A stretch of DNA of 64,000 bases from Pseudomonadota bacterium (GCA_023425645.1 JAFACG010000043.1:34787-98786), one strand, 5' to 3'; shown: positions 17,025 through 28,163, counted from the first letter of the stretch. Program-made: numbers and translations. Notes: a model not told the origin generated them from the letters alone.

Positions 17025-19129
17025 GCGGACTGACCAATGATTGTTGTCACCCGAAGCATGCGCTCTTCAGGAATTTCGGCATTCGACAAGACTCCCAGCT
17101 GCGGGATGTGATGGCGCAGGAAACGCGCCAGGGATGCGCGCAAGACGGGCGGCACGACCAGCACCGGAGGATCGCCGTGCTCTTCCTGGAACTGCGAAGC
17201 GCGCATGGCCTCGGTCAGGACGGATTCGGCCAGGCCCGGCTCCAGGGCGCCGCTGCTGGTCAGCGCCTGCGTCAGCACGCGCTCCAGGCGCGCATCCAGC
17301 CCGATGACGCGCAACTCGCCCTCGCCCGGGAACCACTGCTGGATGATGGCCCGGCCCAAGGCCACGCGCAGCACGGCCAGCAGCTCGCCGGCCTCGTTGC
17401 CGGTGGCGGCGCCATTCTGGCCCAGCAGCCGCGGCGCATGCTCGGCCAGGGTCTCCACGATGGTGCGCATGTCGCGGATGGGTACGTCCTCGGCCAGCAG
17501 GCCGCGCAGGACCTTGAGCAGCAGGCTGAGCGAAATGGTCTGCGGAACGAAGTCCTCGACCAGCTTGGGCGCCTCTCGGCCTACGTGATCCAGCAGTTGC
17601 TGAACTTCCTGGCGGCCCAGCAGGTCGGCGCCATGGCGATGCAGCAGGTGATTGATGTGCGTGGCGATCACCGTGCTGGCGTCCACCACGGTGTAGCCGG
17701 CGATCTGCGCCTGCTCGCGCAGCGACACGTCCACCCAGACGGCGGGCAGGCCGAAGGCGGGATCGGTGGTCGGCGTGCCGGGCAGCTTCATGGTGACCCC
17801 GCCCGGATCGATGGCCAGCCACTGGCCCGGGGTGGCCGTGCCGCGGCCAATCTCCACGCCCGACAGCAGGATGCGGTAATCGTTGGGCTTGAGTTCCAGG
17901 TTGTCGCGTATATGGACAACGGGCGGCAGGAAGCCCACGTCCTGGGCGAATTTCTTGCGCAGGCTGCGGATGCGATGCAGCAACTCCCCGTTCTGGGCAT
18001 GGTCCACCAGGGAAACGAGCCGGTAGCCCACCTCCAGCCCCAAGGGATCCACCATGGACACATCGCCCCAGCTGGCTTCGGCCGCCGCCTCGGCAGCCGC
18101 CTGGACCTGCTCAGGGGGTTCCCCGGCCTGCTGGACTTGCTCGACCTGATGCTTTTGCATCATCCAGGCGCCGCCGGCCAGGATGGCCGCCAGCAGCAGA
18201 AACACCAGATTGGGCATGCCCGGAATCAAACCCATCAATCCCAGGATGCCGGCGGTGATGTACAGCACCACGGGGTTGCGGAACAACTGGCTGACCATCT
18301 GCTGGCCCACGTCTTCGTCCGTGGCCACGCGCGAGACCACCACGCCGGCCGCCGTGGAGATGATCAGGGCGGGAATCTGGGCTACCAGGCCGTCGCCGAT
18401 GGTCAGCAGCGTGTAGACGCGGCCGGCCTCGGAGAACGACAGGTCATGCTGCAGCACGCCGATGATCAGGCCGCCGATCACGTTGATGACCATGATGAGC
18501 AGGCCCGCGACCGCATCGCCGCGCACGAACTTGCTGGCGCCGTCCATGGAGCCGTAAAACTCGGCTTCCTGGGACACTTCGCTGCGCCGGCGACGCGCCT
18601 CGTCCTCGCCGATCAGGCCGGCGTTCAGATCGGCATCGATGGCCATCTGCTTGCCCGGCAAGGCGTCAAGGGTGAAGCGCGCGCCCACTTCCGCGATACG
18701 CCCCGCGCCCTTGGTGATCACCACGAAGTTGATGATCACCAGGATCACGAAGACGATCAGGCCGACGGCGAAGTTGCCTCCGACCAGGAAATGCCCGAAT
18801 GCCTCGATCACCTGTCCCGCGGCGTCCGGCCCCTTGTGGCCGTGCATCAGCACCACCCGCGTCGAGGCCACGTTCAGCGCCAGCCGCAGCAGGGTCGCGA
18901 ACAGCAGCACGGCCGGAAAGGCGGCGAAGTCCAGCGGCTTCTTGGTGAACATGGCCACCAGCAGGATCATGACGGCCAGCGCGATATTGAACGTGAACAG
19001 CAGATCCAGGATGAACGGCGGCAAGGGAAGAATCATCATGGCCATGACCATGAGTATGAGCACCGGGCCGGCCATCATGCGGGCGTGCTGCCCGCCGTTC
19101 TGTTTGAATAGAGCGAAAATAGAGTTCAT
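17021..19129 (-). CDS. flhA: Flagellar type III export gate protein FlhA
   Basis: A 702-residue protein. The N-terminal half has about eight membrane helices and the conserved cytoplasmic loop FTLDALPGKQMAIDADLNAG (about residues 152-171). The C-terminal half (from about 350) is the soluble export-substrate docking domain (DNLELKPNDYRILLSGVEIG). Length is as expected (about 690-700). FlhA forms the nonameric gate ring in the export apparatus. Four bases separate it from flhB, and it overlaps flhF. Confidence 0.98.
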   Translation of the reverse strand: MNSIFALFKQNGGQHARMMAGPVLILMVMAMMILPLPPFILDLLFTFNIALAVMILLVAMFTKKPLDFAAFPAVLLFATLLRLALNVASTRVVLMHGHKGPDAAGQVIEAFGHFLVGGNFAVGLIVFVILVIINFVVITKGAGRIAEVGARFTLDALPGKQMAIDADLNAGLIGEDEARRRRSEVSQEAEFYGSMDGASKFVRGDAVAGLLIMVINVIGGLIIGVLQHDLSFSEAGRVYTLLTIGDGLVAQIPALIISTAAGVVVSRVATDEDVGQQMVSQLFRNPVVLYITAGILGLMGLIPGMPNLVFLLLAAILAGGAWMMQKHQVEQVQQAGEPPEQVQAAAEAAAEASWGDVSMVDPLGLEVGYRLVSLVDHAQNGELLHRIRSLRKKFAQDVGFLPPVVHIRDNLELKPNDYRILLSGVEIGRGTATPGQWLAIDPGGVTMKLPGTPTTDPAFGLPAVWVDVSLREQAQIAGYTVVDASTVIATHINHLLHRHGADLLGRQEVQQLLDHVGREAPKLVEDFVPQTISLSLLLKVLRGLLAEDVPIRDMRTIVETLAEHAPRLLGQNGAATGNEAGELLAVLRVALGRAIIQQWFPGEGELRVIGLDARLERVLTQALTSSGALEPGLAESVLTEAMRASQFQEEHGDPPVLVVPPVLRASLARFLRHHIPQLGVLSNAEIPEERMLRVTTIIGQSA

Positions 19130-19133
19130 TGCG

Positions 19134-20285
19134 TCAGTGTGTGCGCGAACGCAGGCGGCCGGCGTCCATGCCGGCCGGCACGTTCAGCCGGGTGGGCGTC
19201 ATGGGCCGTTCGCCCTGCCCTTTGTTCCAGTTGCGGAGCTGGTAGACCCAGGCCAGGACCTCCGCCACCGCGGCGTACAGGTCCACGGGAATCTCCCGCT
19301 CCAGTTCGACATTGAAATACAGGGCGCGCGCCAGGGCCGGGGCCTCGAGCATGGCCACCTGGTGCTGCGCGGCCGCCGCCCGTATGCGCGCCGCGACCAG
19401 GCCCGTGCCCTTGGCCACCACGCGCGGCGCCGAGCCATTGCCCTCCTGGTAGCGCAGGGCCACCGCGTAATGCGTGGGGTTGGTCACCACGACATCGGCC
19501 GCCGGCACCTGCGCCATCATGCGCGAGCGCGCCATGGCGCGCTGCTGCTGGCGAATGCGGCCCTTCACATGCGGATCGCCTTCGCTTTCCTTGTGTTCTT
19601 CCTTGACGTCCTGGCGCGACATGCGCATCTTCTTGTAGAAACTCCAGAGCTGCCAGGGCGCATCGATCAGCACGATGACCAGCAGGCTGGCCGCAATCAA
19701 CGCACAGCATTTGATGATGATGCCCATGCCCGAGGCGATGGCCTCGGTCGGACTGGCGTACATCAGCGCCGTCATCTGGTCGCAGTGGGACCAGATGACA
19801 TACACCGCCACGGAGCCGACCAGGCCGGCCTTGGCCAGCGTCTTGATCAGCTCCACGACCGTCTGGGCGGAGAACATGCGCTGCACGCCCTTGAGCGGAT
19901 TCATGCGCTCGAACTTGGGCGCCAGCGCCTTGCTGCTGAACGTCATGCCGCCCAACGCCATCGAAGCGAGAATGGCCACGACCACCAGCAGGAGAAACAG
20001 CGGCGCCAGACCCAGCAGCGCCTCGAACGCCAGGCTGGCCGCCTGCGTGACCATGACCTTGGAATCATGGCCCAGACGCGGATCGAACCATACGCTGCGC
20101 CGCATGACACCGCTCAGGGTCTCGTAGAAATGGCCCGCTCCCACCCAGATGCCGCCTATGCCCGCGCACAGCATCAGGAAGGTCGTCAGCTCCCGGGAAC
20201 GCGCGATCTGCCCCTCTTCCCGCGCCTTTTCCAGGCGCCGGGGCGAGGCCGGTTCAGTTTTTTCGAGATCGCTATCTTCTGCCAT
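19134..20285 (-). CDS. flhB: Flagellar type III export switch protein FlhB
   Basis: A 383-residue inner-membrane protein with four helices in residues 33-215 and a cytoplasmic tail. The autocleavage site N269-P270-T271-H272 is present with the same numbering as enteric FlhB, followed by YAVALRY. The N-terminus EKTEPASPRRLEKAREEGQI is diagnostic. Cleavage switches export from hook to filament substrates. First gene of flhB-flhA-flhF; the 326-base upstream region lies beyond the cheZ terminator. Confidence 0.98.
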   Translation of the reverse strand: MAEDSDLEKTEPASPRRLEKAREEGQIARSRELTTFLMLCAGIGGIWVGAGHFYETLSGVMRRSVWFDPRLGHDSKVMVTQAASLAFEALLGLAPLFLLLVVVAILASMALGGMTFSSKALAPKFERMNPLKGVQRMFSAQTVVELIKTLAKAGLVGSVAVYVIWSHCDQMTALMYASPTEAIASGMGIIIKCCALIAASLLVIVLIDAPWQLWSFYKKMRMSRQDVKEEHKESEGDPHVKGRIRQQQRAMARSRMMAQVPAADVVVTNPTHYAVALRYQEGNGSAPRVVAKGTGLVAARIRAAAAQHQVAMLEAPALARALYFNVELEREIPVDLYAAVAEVLAWVYQLRNWNKGQGERPMTPTRLNVPAGMDAGRLRSRTH

Positions 20286-20611
20286 TGACTGCCGAGACGC
20301 ATGGGATTGAATAGGTGGACGAAGAGCCGGCGCCCAGCGCTGGATCTACGCTCGCACTGCCGCCGACCGTCATTCTAAAAGAGCCGCCCCGTCCTGATAG
20401 CCGGGAGCTAAGGCGATAAACACGGGCTGTTCCCGCGCAAGAAAAAATGCCCCCACGCTGCGCCTTCGGCTTGCTGTCCACCTCGCGGCTGGCAGGCCGC
20501 TCGGATTCGCCAGGCGCAGGACAGTCCGCAGGGACTGTCCTGTGTCCGGGCTCATCCCCCGAGGGGGCGCTTTCTGCCTTGGGCGGCCCGGCGTTCCGGC
20601 GGCCCGGCGGC
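20286..20611. repeat. GC-rich intergenic element between cheZ and flhB
   Basis: About 325 bases without a credible gene, holding the flhB promoter side. The part 20440-20610 is packed with dyads: a perfect 10-bp inverted repeat AGGACAGTCC / GGACTGTCCT (20518-20541, 4-base loop), CCCCC-GA-GGGGG (20556-20567), and repeated GGCGGCCCGGCG blocks. This composition resembles the dispersed GC-rich elements that sit between genes in many Burkholderiales. I judge this from memory of their look, not from an alignment. No open frame here has a ribosome binding site. Confidence 0.5.
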
Positions 20612-20640
20612 AAAAAAAAAGCGCCGCCATGGGCAGCGCC
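20612..20640 (-). terminator. Terminator after cheZ
   Basis: On the minus strand GGCGCTGCC-CAT-GGCGGCGC forms an 8-9 bp hairpin with one mismatch, followed by nine T's. It sits 37 bases after the cheZ stop and ends the che operon before flhB. Confidence 0.85.
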
Positions 20641-20677
20641 TAAAAAAAATTGCCTGCCAGCAGGCGCAGGGCGGGAC

Positions 20678-21319
20678 CTAGAACCCCAGATTGGCCAGCA
20701 AATCGTCCACCTGATCCTGGCTCGTGACCACCTCGGAAGCCGTCGCCGACACCACCGGCCCGTTGATCAGGCTGCTCGTCTCTTCGCGCTTTTCGGTGGG
20801 CACATTGTCCACCAGCACCTGCACCAGTTCCGTCTCGATGGCGCCGACCACGCCCAGCATGCGCGTGATCACCTGGCCGGTCAGGTCCTGGAAATCCTGA
20901 GCCATGATGATCTCCAGCAGATTGTCCTGGGTCTGCTGCGCCTTGACCGGCACGTCGCTAAGGAAGGCGCGGGTGCGCTTGACCAGGTCGCGCGCCTGGT
21001 CCTGGTCCAGAGGCTGATCGAACCACTGTTCCCACTGGGCGTCCAGCTCCTGGGCGTCGGCCTGCAGGGTTTCCTGCAACGGACGGACCTGCTCGGCGGC
21101 GTTCAGCACGCGATTGGCGGCCTGCTCCGTCATGCGAGCCACATAATGCAGGCGGTCGCGCGCATCGGGAATGGCGTGCGCGGCATCCTTGATCGCCTGA
21201 TCCAAGCCCAATTCGCGCATGCTTTCGCGCAGCATGCGGGTCAGGTTCGCGATGCGGTAGACCAGATCGGCCGGGACGTTCTGCGGTTCCGGGTGGGTGG
21301 GTGTTTGCTGTGGGTCCAT
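20678..21319 (-). CDS. cheZ: CheY-P phosphatase CheZ
   Basis: A 213-residue, mostly helical protein. The active region reads IIMAQDFQDLTGQVITRMLG, where the Gln of FQDLTGQ is the catalytic residue of the family. The last residues, VDDLLANLGF, match the CheY-binding C-terminal peptide of enteric CheZ almost exactly. It dephosphorylates CheY-P to keep signal turnover fast. It sits 13 bases after cheY and is the last gene before the terminator. Confidence 0.97.
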   Translation of the reverse strand: MDPQQTPTHPEPQNVPADLVYRIANLTRMLRESMRELGLDQAIKDAAHAIPDARDRLHYVARMTEQAANRVLNAAEQVRPLQETLQADAQELDAQWEQWFDQPLDQDQARDLVKRTRAFLSDVPVKAQQTQDNLLEIIMAQDFQDLTGQVITRMLGVVGAIETELVQVLVDNVPTEKREETSSLINGPVVSATASEVVTSQDQVDDLLANLGF

Positions 21320-21332
21320 GACGTCCTCCGTT

Positions 21333-21722
21333 TCAACCGCCCATCTTTTCGAATATCTTGTTCAGCTTCTCTTCGAGCGTCGCAGCGGTAAAGGGTTTGA
21401 CCACATAGCCGTTGGCGCCGGCCTGCGCTGCGGCAATGATGTTCTCCTTCTTGGCCTCGGCCGTGACCATCAGCACGGGCAGAGAGGACAGGTTCGCGTC
21501 GGCGCGGATCTGCTTGAGCATCTCCAGGCCGTCCAGGTTCGGCATGTTCCAGTCCGACACCACGAACTCGAAATTGCCGTTGCGCAGCTTCTCCAGTCCC
21601 ATCTGGCCGTCCTCGGCCTCGTCCACATTTTCGTAGCCCAGATCCTTGAGCAGGTTCTTGATGATCCGACGCATGGTCGGGAAATCATCGACAACGAGAA
21701 TTTTTAAGTTTTTTTGTACCAT
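21333..21722 (-). CDS. cheY: Chemotaxis response regulator CheY
   Basis: A 129-residue single receiver domain. Acidic pocket D12/D13, phosphorylation site D57 (VSDWNMP), T87, Y106 and K109 are all in the canonical enteric positions. Phosphorylated by CheA, it binds the motor switch. It lies between cheB and cheZ. Confidence 0.98.
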   Translation of the reverse strand: MVQKNLKILVVDDFPTMRRIIKNLLKDLGYENVDEAEDGQMGLEKLRNGNFEFVVSDWNMPNLDGLEMLKQIRADANLSSLPVLMVTAEAKKENIIAAAQAGANGYVVKPFTAATLEEKLNKIFEKMGG

Positions 21723-21765
21723 TCACATTCTCCAATTGAGTAACTGCCAGTGCGCTTCGGCCCGC

Positions 21766-22824
21766 TTAGACGCGGTGACCGAAGGCCCCCACACTGGCCA
21801 GAATTCGTTCACTGATCTGCCCCAGGGGCAGCGCAACTTCGGCGGCGCCGATCTGCAAGGCCTCGCGCGGCATGCCGAACACCACGCAGGTGGCTTCGTC
21901 CTGCGCGAAGGTCTGGGCGCCGGCCTGCTTCATGGCCAGCAGGCCCTGCGCGCCGTCCTTGCCCATGCCGGTCAGGATGAGGCCCACGGCATTGCGGCCG
22001 GCCACCTCGGCGGCGGAATGGAACAGGACGTCCACGGACGGACGGTGGCGGTTGACCGGCTCGCTGTCCACCAGCTTGACCACATAATTGGCCCCCGAGC
22101 GCGCCAGCTTCATATGCGCCACCCCGCCCGGCGCCAGGTACACGTGGCCGGGCAGCACGCGCTGGCCATCCTCGGCTTCGTGCACCTGCATGGCGCACAG
22201 CCCGTCCAGGCGATTCACGAAAGAACGGGTGAAGCCCGCCGGCATGTGCTGGGTGATCATGATGGCCGGGCAATTGGCCGGCAAGGGTTCAAGCACCTGG
22301 CGGATGGCCTCGGTGCCGCCGGTGGACGCACCGATCATGATGAGCTTCTCCGTGGTGGAGAACGCATGCGTGAGCTTGCGCACAGGCTCGGCGCCCGCCG
22401 GTTGGGGCGCAGCGCGGCGCGGCCGCGCGATCGAGGCTGCGCGTATCTTGTCGGCGATCAGGTCCGAATAGTCCAGCAAGCCGTCGCGCAGGCCCAGCTT
22501 GGGCTTGGTGACGAAATCCACCGCGCCCAGCTCCAGCGCCCGCAGGGTGACGTCGGAATTGCGCTCGGTCAGCGAGGACACCATGACCACGGGCATGGGG
22601 CGCAGGCGCATCAGCCGCTCCAGGAAGTCCAGGCCGTCCATGCGCGGCATTTCCACATCCAGCGTCAGCACATCCGGGTTGTGTTCCTTGATGAGCTCGC
22701 GCGCGACCAGCGGGTCCGGCGCCACGGCCACAACTTCCATGTCCGCATGGCTGTTGATGATCTCCACCATGAGGCTGCGCACCAGGGCGGAGTCGTCCAC
22801 ACACAAAACTCGAATTTTCTTCAT
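21766..22824 (-). CDS. cheB: Receptor methylesterase/glutamine deamidase CheB
   Basis: A 352-residue two-domain protein: an N-terminal receiver with D10/D11 and phosphorylation site D56 (LTLDVEMP), a linker, and a C-terminal esterase with Ser in [11 protein letters not shown], His in [10 protein letters not shown] and Asp in GMGKDGAQG. It removes methyl groups from MCPs and, with no cheD in the cluster, is probably the only receptor deamidase encoded here. I placed the start at ATG 22824 ([12 protein letters not shown], the family start). An in-frame TTG at 22863 would overlap cheR and seems unlikely. Confidence 0.97.
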   Translation of the reverse strand: MKKIRVLCVDDSALVRSLMVEIINSHADMEVVAVAPDPLVARELIKEHNPDVLTLDVEMPRMDGLDFLERLMRLRPMPVVMVSSLTERNSDVTLRALELGAVDFVTKPKLGLRDGLLDYSDLIADKIRAASIARPRRAAPQPAGAEPVRKLTHAFSTTEKLIMIGASTGGTEAIRQVLEPLPANCPAIMITQHMPAGFTRSFVNRLDGLCAMQVHEAEDGQRVLPGHVYLAPGGVAHMKLARSGANYVVKLVDSEPVNRHRPSVDVLFHSAAEVAGRNAVGLILTGMGKDGAQGLLAMKQAGAQTFAQDEATCVVFGMPREALQIGAAEVALPLGQISERILASVGAFGHRV

Positions 22825-22859
22825 TGCTGCAAAGTCCCGATTCCGAGCGCCGAGGGCGG

Positions 22860-23702
22860 TCAATCCCTGACGTAGACCGTCTGGCCCAGCAGGCGGAACG
22901 CCTTGGTCAGGTAGGAGAAGTTTTCAGAATGCCCGACGAACAGCAGTCCGCCCGGCTTGATGACGGCGGCGAACCGCTCCAGGATGCGCGTCTGGTCCTC
23001 GCGGTCGAAATAGATCATCGTGTTGCGACAGAAGATCACGTCGAAGCTGTTGTTCGCCGGCCAGGCCGAACCCACCAGATTGAACTCGTCGAATTCCACC
23101 ATCTGGCGCAGCGCCGGCTTGACGCGGGCAAGACCCTTGCGCGCGCCCACCCCGCGCTGGAAATAGCGTGGCAGCCAGGCTTCGGGCACCGGCTCGATGC
23201 GCTCCAGGGTGTAAACGCCCTGGCGAGCCTTGTCGAGCGCGTCCGAGTCGATGTCGGTCGCCAGGATGGAGACCCCCGTATCCGGGGAAGCGCAATGCTC
23301 GCGCACCGTCATGGCGATGGAATAGGCTTCTTCGCCCGTGGAGGCCGCGCTGCACCAGATGTCCAGCGGCTTGGGCCGTTTGCTGACGAACTTGCCCAGG
23401 ATGTCGAAGTGATGCTGTTCGCGAAAGAAGGCCGTGTGATTGATGGTGAAGGCGTTGACGAAGTCCTGCCATTGCTGGCTGTGCGAATCACGCTCCAGGA
23501 GGTCCAGGTACTGGCGCACCTCCGTCATGCCGGCTTTCTGGGTGCGCATGCCCAGCGTCCGGGCCACCATGTCTTCCTTGTGGGTTCCCAGAATGATGCC
23601 CGCATGGGACTTGAGCAGGCGCGAGGCCCGCTCGCAATCCGCGCGCGAGGCTTGCGGAATGACCGGCAGTGTATAGACGAAAGGTTCCACAGGTGTACTC
23701 AT
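22860..23702 (-). CDS. cheR: Chemoreceptor methyltransferase CheR
   Basis: A 280-residue SAM-dependent methyltransferase. The helical N-terminal domain has [13 protein letters not shown] and [10 protein letters not shown], the SAM site is [17 protein letters not shown], and [11 protein letters not shown] and [11 protein letters not shown] follow. It methylates MCP glutamates. Its beta-subdomain should bind the xWxxF tail of the receptor at 909-2339. It starts 3 bases after the MCP stop. Confidence 0.98.
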   Translation of the reverse strand: MSTPVEPFVYTLPVIPQASRADCERASRLLKSHAGIILGTHKEDMVARTLGMRTQKAGMTEVRQYLDLLERDSHSQQWQDFVNAFTINHTAFFREQHHFDILGKFVSKRPKPLDIWCSAASTGEEAYSIAMTVREHCASPDTGVSILATDIDSDALDKARQGVYTLERIEPVPEAWLPRYFQRGVGARKGLARVKPALRQMVEFDEFNLVGSAWPANNSFDVIFCRNTMIYFDREDQTRILERFAAVIKPGGLLFVGHSENFSYLTKAFRLLGQTVYVRD

Positions 23703-23705
23703 AAA

Positions 23706-25439
23706 CTACAGGCTGGCCAGCGCCCCGCCCAAAGGTCTTGCCGACAAGGCGGGATCCGAACCGGAACGGCCCAGCTCTGGAGTGTCGAAGGGCACATCGA
23801 TGACATCCTGCGCGCTGACCTTGAAGGCCGCCACGGCGTCCGACAGGCGCGTGGCCTGGTCCTGCAGGGAGCCTGCCGCGGCCGTCGCCTGCTCGACCAG
23901 GGCGGCGTTCTGCTGCACCACCGTATCCATCTGCGTCACGGCGCGGTTGACCTGCTCGATGCCTTCGGATTGTTCATTGGAGGCGGAGGAAATCTCCGCC
24001 ATGATGGTTGTGACGCTCTGCACGGCCGCCACCACTTCCTTGACGACTTCGCCGGCCTCGTCGACCTGCCGGGTGCCGGCTTCCACCTTGGCCAGCGATT
24101 CCTCGATCAAGCCCTTGATCTCGCGGGCCGCCTGGGCGCTGCGCTGCGCCAGGCTGCGCACTTCGCCCGCCACCACGGCAAAACCCTTGCCCTGCTCGCC
24201 GGCGCGAGCTGCTTCCACGGCCGCATTCAGAGCCAGGATGTTGGTCTGGAAAGCGATCCCGTCGATCACGCTGACGATATGGGCGATCTGGCCTGAACTG
24301 GCCGAGAGTTCTTCCATGGTCCGAACGACTGTGGCCACGGCCGCGCCGCCGCGCAGGGCGACTTCGGAGGCGCCCTTGGCGACCCGGTCCGCCTGCAGGG
24401 CATTGTCCGAATTCTGCCGCACGGTGCTGGCCAGTTCTTCCATGCTGGCCGCCGTCTCCTGCAGGGAGGAGGCCTGATCCTCGGTGCGGCTGCTCAGATC
24501 CGTATTGCCCATGTAGATCTCGCGCGAGCTGAAGGTGATCTCCTCCACGCCTTCGCGCACCGTCATGACCATGCGCTGCAAGCTGCTCTGCATGCGGCGC
24601 ACGGCATCATAGAGCACGCCGATCTCGTTGGTGGAGCTCATTTCCACGCGCTGGGTCAGGTCGCCGCTGGCGATGCGGTCGAAATGCTCCCCGGCCTGGC
24701 GCAACGGACGCAGCACCATGCTGTTCAGGAATACATAGACGGCCAGGGCAATCAGCACGCAGAGGATCATGGCCAGTCCCACCAGACGGATGACCAGGCT
24801 GTACTGGTCCGCTTCCTTCTGGTACTGGGCGTCGATGGAGGCCTGCTGATTCCGGTGCAAGGTGCCCAGGGCGCTGTACAGGTCTTCTTCCAGCAGCTTG
24901 GTGGTCGTGGTGACGTAGCTGCGGAATTCACTGATGTCGCCCTTGTCCAGATAGGAGATCAAGGGCAGCACGCCGCCCTGCATCAGGGAGGCGAAGGCGG
25001 CGTCCACGCGCGAATAGTAGCCGTCGCCGTCCTTGAGCTGCTTGGCCATTTCCTGGTAGTGCGCGAAAGCCTCCTGGGTCTGGTCGAACTGCTTGCGGGC
25101 CGCATCCATGATCTCGCGCGTCGCCGAGCTGATGGCATTGGCCGTGTCGCCGTCGCCCCACTGGGACATGAGCTCCTGGTTCTGGAGGTCGCTGTTGACC
25201 ACGTAGCTGACGGCCGCGCGCCCGAGCAGGGTCTGGGTGTCCTTGTAGCGCTCGATGGCCTGGTACATGGCCGAGCCGACGCGCTGATTGGTCACGATGC
25301 TCTGCAAGGCCAGATTGTTGCCGCGCAGGGACAATATCCCCAGGGCCGCGCCCGCAACCAGCATCAGTAGAAAGAACACCAGCACCAGAATCAGACTGGT
25401 ACGCACCTTCAGATTGGCCAACCGTAACCCATCCAGCAT
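23706..25439 (-). CDS. Methyl-accepting chemotaxis protein (Tar/Tsr type)
   Basis: A 577-residue receptor. Membrane helices at about 14-38 and 213-238 bracket a periplasmic four-helix-bundle-sized domain of about 175 residues. HAMP (about 240-293) and a full Tsr-like signalling domain follow, with the core [20 protein letters not shown] and [20 protein letters not shown]. The C-terminus has no xWxxF pentapeptide, so adaptation probably relies on neighbouring receptors carrying the tether. I chose ATG 25439 (AAGGTG about 7 bases upstream) over an in-frame GTG at 25481. A GGAGGC/GCCTCC hairpin (25474-25494) lies in the gap to cheW. Confidence 0.96.
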   Translation of the reverse strand: MLDGLRLANLKVRTSLILVLVFFLLMLVAGAALGILSLRGNNLALQSIVTNQRVGSAMYQAIERYKDTQTLLGRAAVSYVVNSDLQNQELMSQWGDGDTANAISSATREIMDAARKQFDQTQEAFAHYQEMAKQLKDGDGYYSRVDAAFASLMQGGVLPLISYLDKGDISEFRSYVTTTTKLLEEDLYSALGTLHRNQQASIDAQYQKEADQYSLVIRLVGLAMILCVLIALAVYVFLNSMVLRPLRQAGEHFDRIASGDLTQRVEMSSTNEIGVLYDAVRRMQSSLQRMVMTVREGVEEITFSSREIYMGNTDLSSRTEDQASSLQETAASMEELASTVRQNSDNALQADRVAKGASEVALRGGAAVATVVRTMEELSASSGQIAHIVSVIDGIAFQTNILALNAAVEAARAGEQGKGFAVVAGEVRSLAQRSAQAAREIKGLIEESLAKVEAGTRQVDEAGEVVKEVVAAVQSVTTIMAEISSASNEQSEGIEQVNRAVTQMDTVVQQNAALVEQATAAAGSLQDQATRLSDAVAAFKVSAQDVIDVPFDTPELGRSGSDPALSARPLGGALASL

Positions 25440-25518
25440 TACAAGCACCTTGTCTAGAGTAGACCCGAACACCGGAGGCACTTTTGGCGCCTCCCCCGAC
25501 CTGCGCCTCCTGCGGCGA

Positions 25519-26019
25519 TCAGGCCACTGCGCTGTCGACCAGCGCCATTTCCTCGCTGGTCATGAGTTTTTCGATATCGACCAGGATCAGCATGCGCTCG
25601 CCGAGCGTGCCGATGCCGGTCAGGTATTCCGTGGAGAAGGCCGTGCCGAAGCTGGGCGCGGCGCTGATCTGCGAGGATTGCAGCACGAGCACGTCGGACA
25701 CCCCGTCCACCACCACGCCCACGACACGCTCCTTCAGGTTCAGGATCACGACGACGGTCTGGTGGTCGTAGTCCACTTTCTCCATGTTGAAGCGGATGCG
25801 CAGGTCCACGATGGGCACGATCACGCCGCGCAGATTGGTCACTCCCTTGATGAAACCGGGCACATTGGCGATGCGCGTCACGGTCTGGGTGTCGTAGCCG
25901 CGGATTTCCTGCACCTTCAGGATGTCGATGCCGTATTCCTGGTCGCCCAGAGTGAAAACCAGGTACTCCTTGCCGCCGACTTCAGCGGCTTCGGAATGAG
26001 AATTAAAGTCGTTGGACAT
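25519..26019 (-). CDS. cheW: Chemotaxis coupling protein CheW
   Basis: A 166-residue single CheW domain with [56 protein letters not shown] and a C-terminal VSDVLVL...GIGTL block. It links MCP signalling tips to CheA. It lies 17 bases after cheA. Confidence 0.98.
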   Translation of the reverse strand: MSNDFNSHSEAAEVGGKEYLVFTLGDQEYGIDILKVQEIRGYDTQTVTRIANVPGFIKGVTNLRGVIVPIVDLRIRFNMEKVDYDHQTVVVILNLKERVVGVVVDGVSDVLVLQSSQISAAPSFGTAFSTEYLTGIGTLGERMLILVDIEKLMTSEEMALVDSAVA

Positions 26020-26036
26020 GCATGTCTCCGGATAGA

Positions 26037-28097
26037 TCAGACCAGCGCGGCGGCGCGATCGCGGGCCAGGCGCTGTAAGGCAAATACATCAACAATCAGG
26101 GCTACGCTGCCGTCACCAAGAATGGTTGCCGCGGAAATCCCCGGAATCTTGCGATAGTTGGCTTCCAGGTTCTTGACCACCACCTGGTGCTGGCCGATGA
26201 GATGGTCGACCAGCAGCGCGAAACGCATGTCCTCGGCCTGCAGGATGACGGCGATGGCGCGCGTCACGTCGACTTCGGCGTCCTCCACCGAGAAGATGTC
26301 CCGCAGGGAGATCAGGGGCAGGTATTCGCCGCGCACGAACATGACGTGATCGGTTTCCGAGACGCGACGCAGCTGTTCGTGGGTGGGCTGCATGGATTCG
26401 GTCACATGCGCCAGGGGCAGGATGAACACTTCCTTGCCCACCTGCACCGACATGCCGTCCAGGATGGCCAGGGTCAGGGGCAGCACGATGCGGGTGGTGG
26501 TGCCCACCCCGGCGCGCGAATAGAGCTGCACATGGCCGCCCATGCTCTGGATGTTGCGTCGCACCACGTCCATGCCCACGCCCCGGCCCGAGATTTCCGT
26601 GACCTTGTCGGCGGTCGAGAAGCCCGGGGCGAAGATCAGCTGCCAGACTTCGTCGTCCGGCATGGTTTCGCTGACAGGCAGCCCCGAGGACATGGCCTTC
26701 TTCAGGATCTTGTCGCGATTCAGGCCGGCGCCGTCGTCCACGACTTCGATGATGATGTGCCCGCCCTGGTGCTGCGCGGACAGCGTCAGCACGCCCTCGG
26801 CATCCTTGCCCGCGGCGATGCGATCCTCCGGCATCTCGATGCCGTGGTCGATGCTGTTGCGCACCAGGTGCGTCAGCGGATCGATGATGCGCTCGATCAG
26901 GCTCTTGTCCAGTTCGGTCGCCTGCCCCTTGGTGACCAGGCGGATCTGCTTGTTCATGCGGGCGGCGCTCTCGCGCACCACGCGGGGGAAGCGGCTGAAC
27001 ACGTAGTCCATGGGCATCATGCGGATGGACATGACCGATTCCTGCAGGTCGCGCGCATTGCGCTCGAGCTGTTCGATGCCGTTGAGCAGCCGGTCGTGCA
27101 CGACCGGATCCAGCGTGGAAGCCGTCTGCACCAGCATGGCCTGGGTGATGACGAGCTCGCCCACCAGATTGATGATCTGGTCCACCTTCTCGACGCCCAC
27201 GCGTATGGTGCCCGACTCCTTGGCGGCGGCCGGCTTGGCGGTCTTCTCCGCCGGTTTGGCGGCTGGCTTGGCAGCAGCCGGGGCGGGCGCGCTTTCAGGC
27301 TGCGCTGCGGGAGCGGCCGCTGCTGGCTGGGCGGAGGCGGCAGGCTCGGGCGCGGCGGGTGTCGCTGCCTGGGCGGCCTGGGAAGGCGCCGCGCTGAACT
27401 TGACCGTCACCTGGTCGGCGTTGACCACGAAGCAGCAAACGGCCTGGATGTCATCGGCCGAGGCCGTGGTTTCCAGCCAGATATCCAGGCGCTGACCCTC
27501 GCGCGACTGGTGCACGATGGTGCCCATCAATTCCATTTCCTGCTGCAGGGCCTCGGCATCCTTGTCGGACACAGGGCCCAGCGACACCCAAAGCGGCAGT
27601 CCCGACGTCTCGGCAGGCTGGGCCGGCTCCGGTTCGGGCTCCGGTTCAGGCTCGGCCGCAACAGCAGGCGCCTGCTCCTGCGTGGTCAGGATGCCCTTCT
27701 GTTCCAGGGCCAGCTGCCGCAATTGTTCGCAGATGCGGCGGTAGGCGTCCTCGTCGGGATCCTCTCCATCGCGGTAGGCGGTGACTTGTCCGGTTAACAC
27801 GTCCTTGGTTTCCAGAAAAAGGTCGATCATGTCCTTGCGCAACTGCATTTCACCGTTGCGGACCAGGTCCAGCAGGTTCTCGAGCAGGTGCGTGGTCTCA
27901 GCCAGCTGAGTGAAGCAGCCAAACGTGCCCGCCCCGCCCTTGATCGAGTGGGCGGCGCGGAAGATGGCGTTCAACTGGTCTCGGTCGGGCTGATCCAGGT
28001 CCAGCTCCAGCAGCAAGCGCTCCATGTCGGCCAGCAGCTCATCGGCTTCATCGAAAAAGGTTTCGTAAAACTGACTCAGATCTACGCCGGAGCTCAT
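26037..28097 (-). CDS. cheA: Chemotaxis histidine kinase CheA
   Basis: A 686-residue kinase with all five domains. P1 carries phospho-accepting H50 in [12 protein letters not shown]2 is a small CheY/CheB docking domain at about 165-235, flanked by Glu/Pro and Ala/Pro linkers. P3 dimerisation ([20 protein letters not shown]) is followed by P4 ATP binding ([43 protein letters not shown]) and a C-terminal CheW-like P5. Start at ATG 28097 with AAGGA seven bases upstream; an in-frame GTG at 28103 is within the ribosome-binding region. Confidence 0.98.
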   Translation of the reverse strand: MSSGVDLSQFYETFFDEADELLADMERLLLELDLDQPDRDQLNAIFRAAHSIKGGAGTFGCFTQLAETTHLLENLLDLVRNGEMQLRKDMIDLFLETKDVLTGQVTAYRDGEDPDEDAYRRICEQLRQLALEQKGILTTQEQAPAVAAEPEPEPEPEPAQPAETSGLPLWVSLGPVSDKDAEALQQEMELMGTIVHQSREGQRLDIWLETTASADDIQAVCCFVVNADQVTVKFSAAPSQAAQAATPAAPEPAASAQPAAAAPAAQPESAPAPAAAKPAAKPAEKTAKPAAAKESGTIRVGVEKVDQIINLVGELVITQAMLVQTASTLDPVVHDRLLNGIEQLERNARDLQESVMSIRMMPMDYVFSRFPRVVRESAARMNKQIRLVTKGQATELDKSLIERIIDPLTHLVRNSIDHGIEMPEDRIAAGKDAEGVLTLSAQHQGGHIIIEVVDDGAGLNRDKILKKAMSSGLPVSETMPDDEVWQLIFAPGFSTADKVTEISGRGVGMDVVRRNIQSMGGHVQLYSRAGVGTTTRIVLPLTLAILDGMSVQVGKEVFILPLAHVTESMQPTHEQLRRVSETDHVMFVRGEYLPLISLRDIFSVEDAEVDVTRAIAVILQAEDMRFALLVDHLIGQHQVVVKNLEANYRKIPGISAATILGDGSVALIVDVFALQRLARDRAAALV

Positions 28098-28163
28098 GAA
28101 CACTTCCTTCTTGGTAATGGCTTAGAACATCTAAACAAAAAGTCCAGCCCGTCTATGCGGGCT

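Noticed and set aside
17108..19111. Plus-strand open frame of over 660 codons opposite flhA
   Set aside because: His/Gln-rich composition with no domain, fully opposite a certain gene; an antisense artefact.
20272..20630. Two short minus-strand frames upstream of flhB
   Set aside because: They read through the dyad-rich repeat element, have no ribosome binding site and no recognisable sequence.
22825..22863. TTG-initiated extension of CheB overlapping cheR
   Set aside because: The added residues are not CheB-like and the family start is the ATG at 22824.
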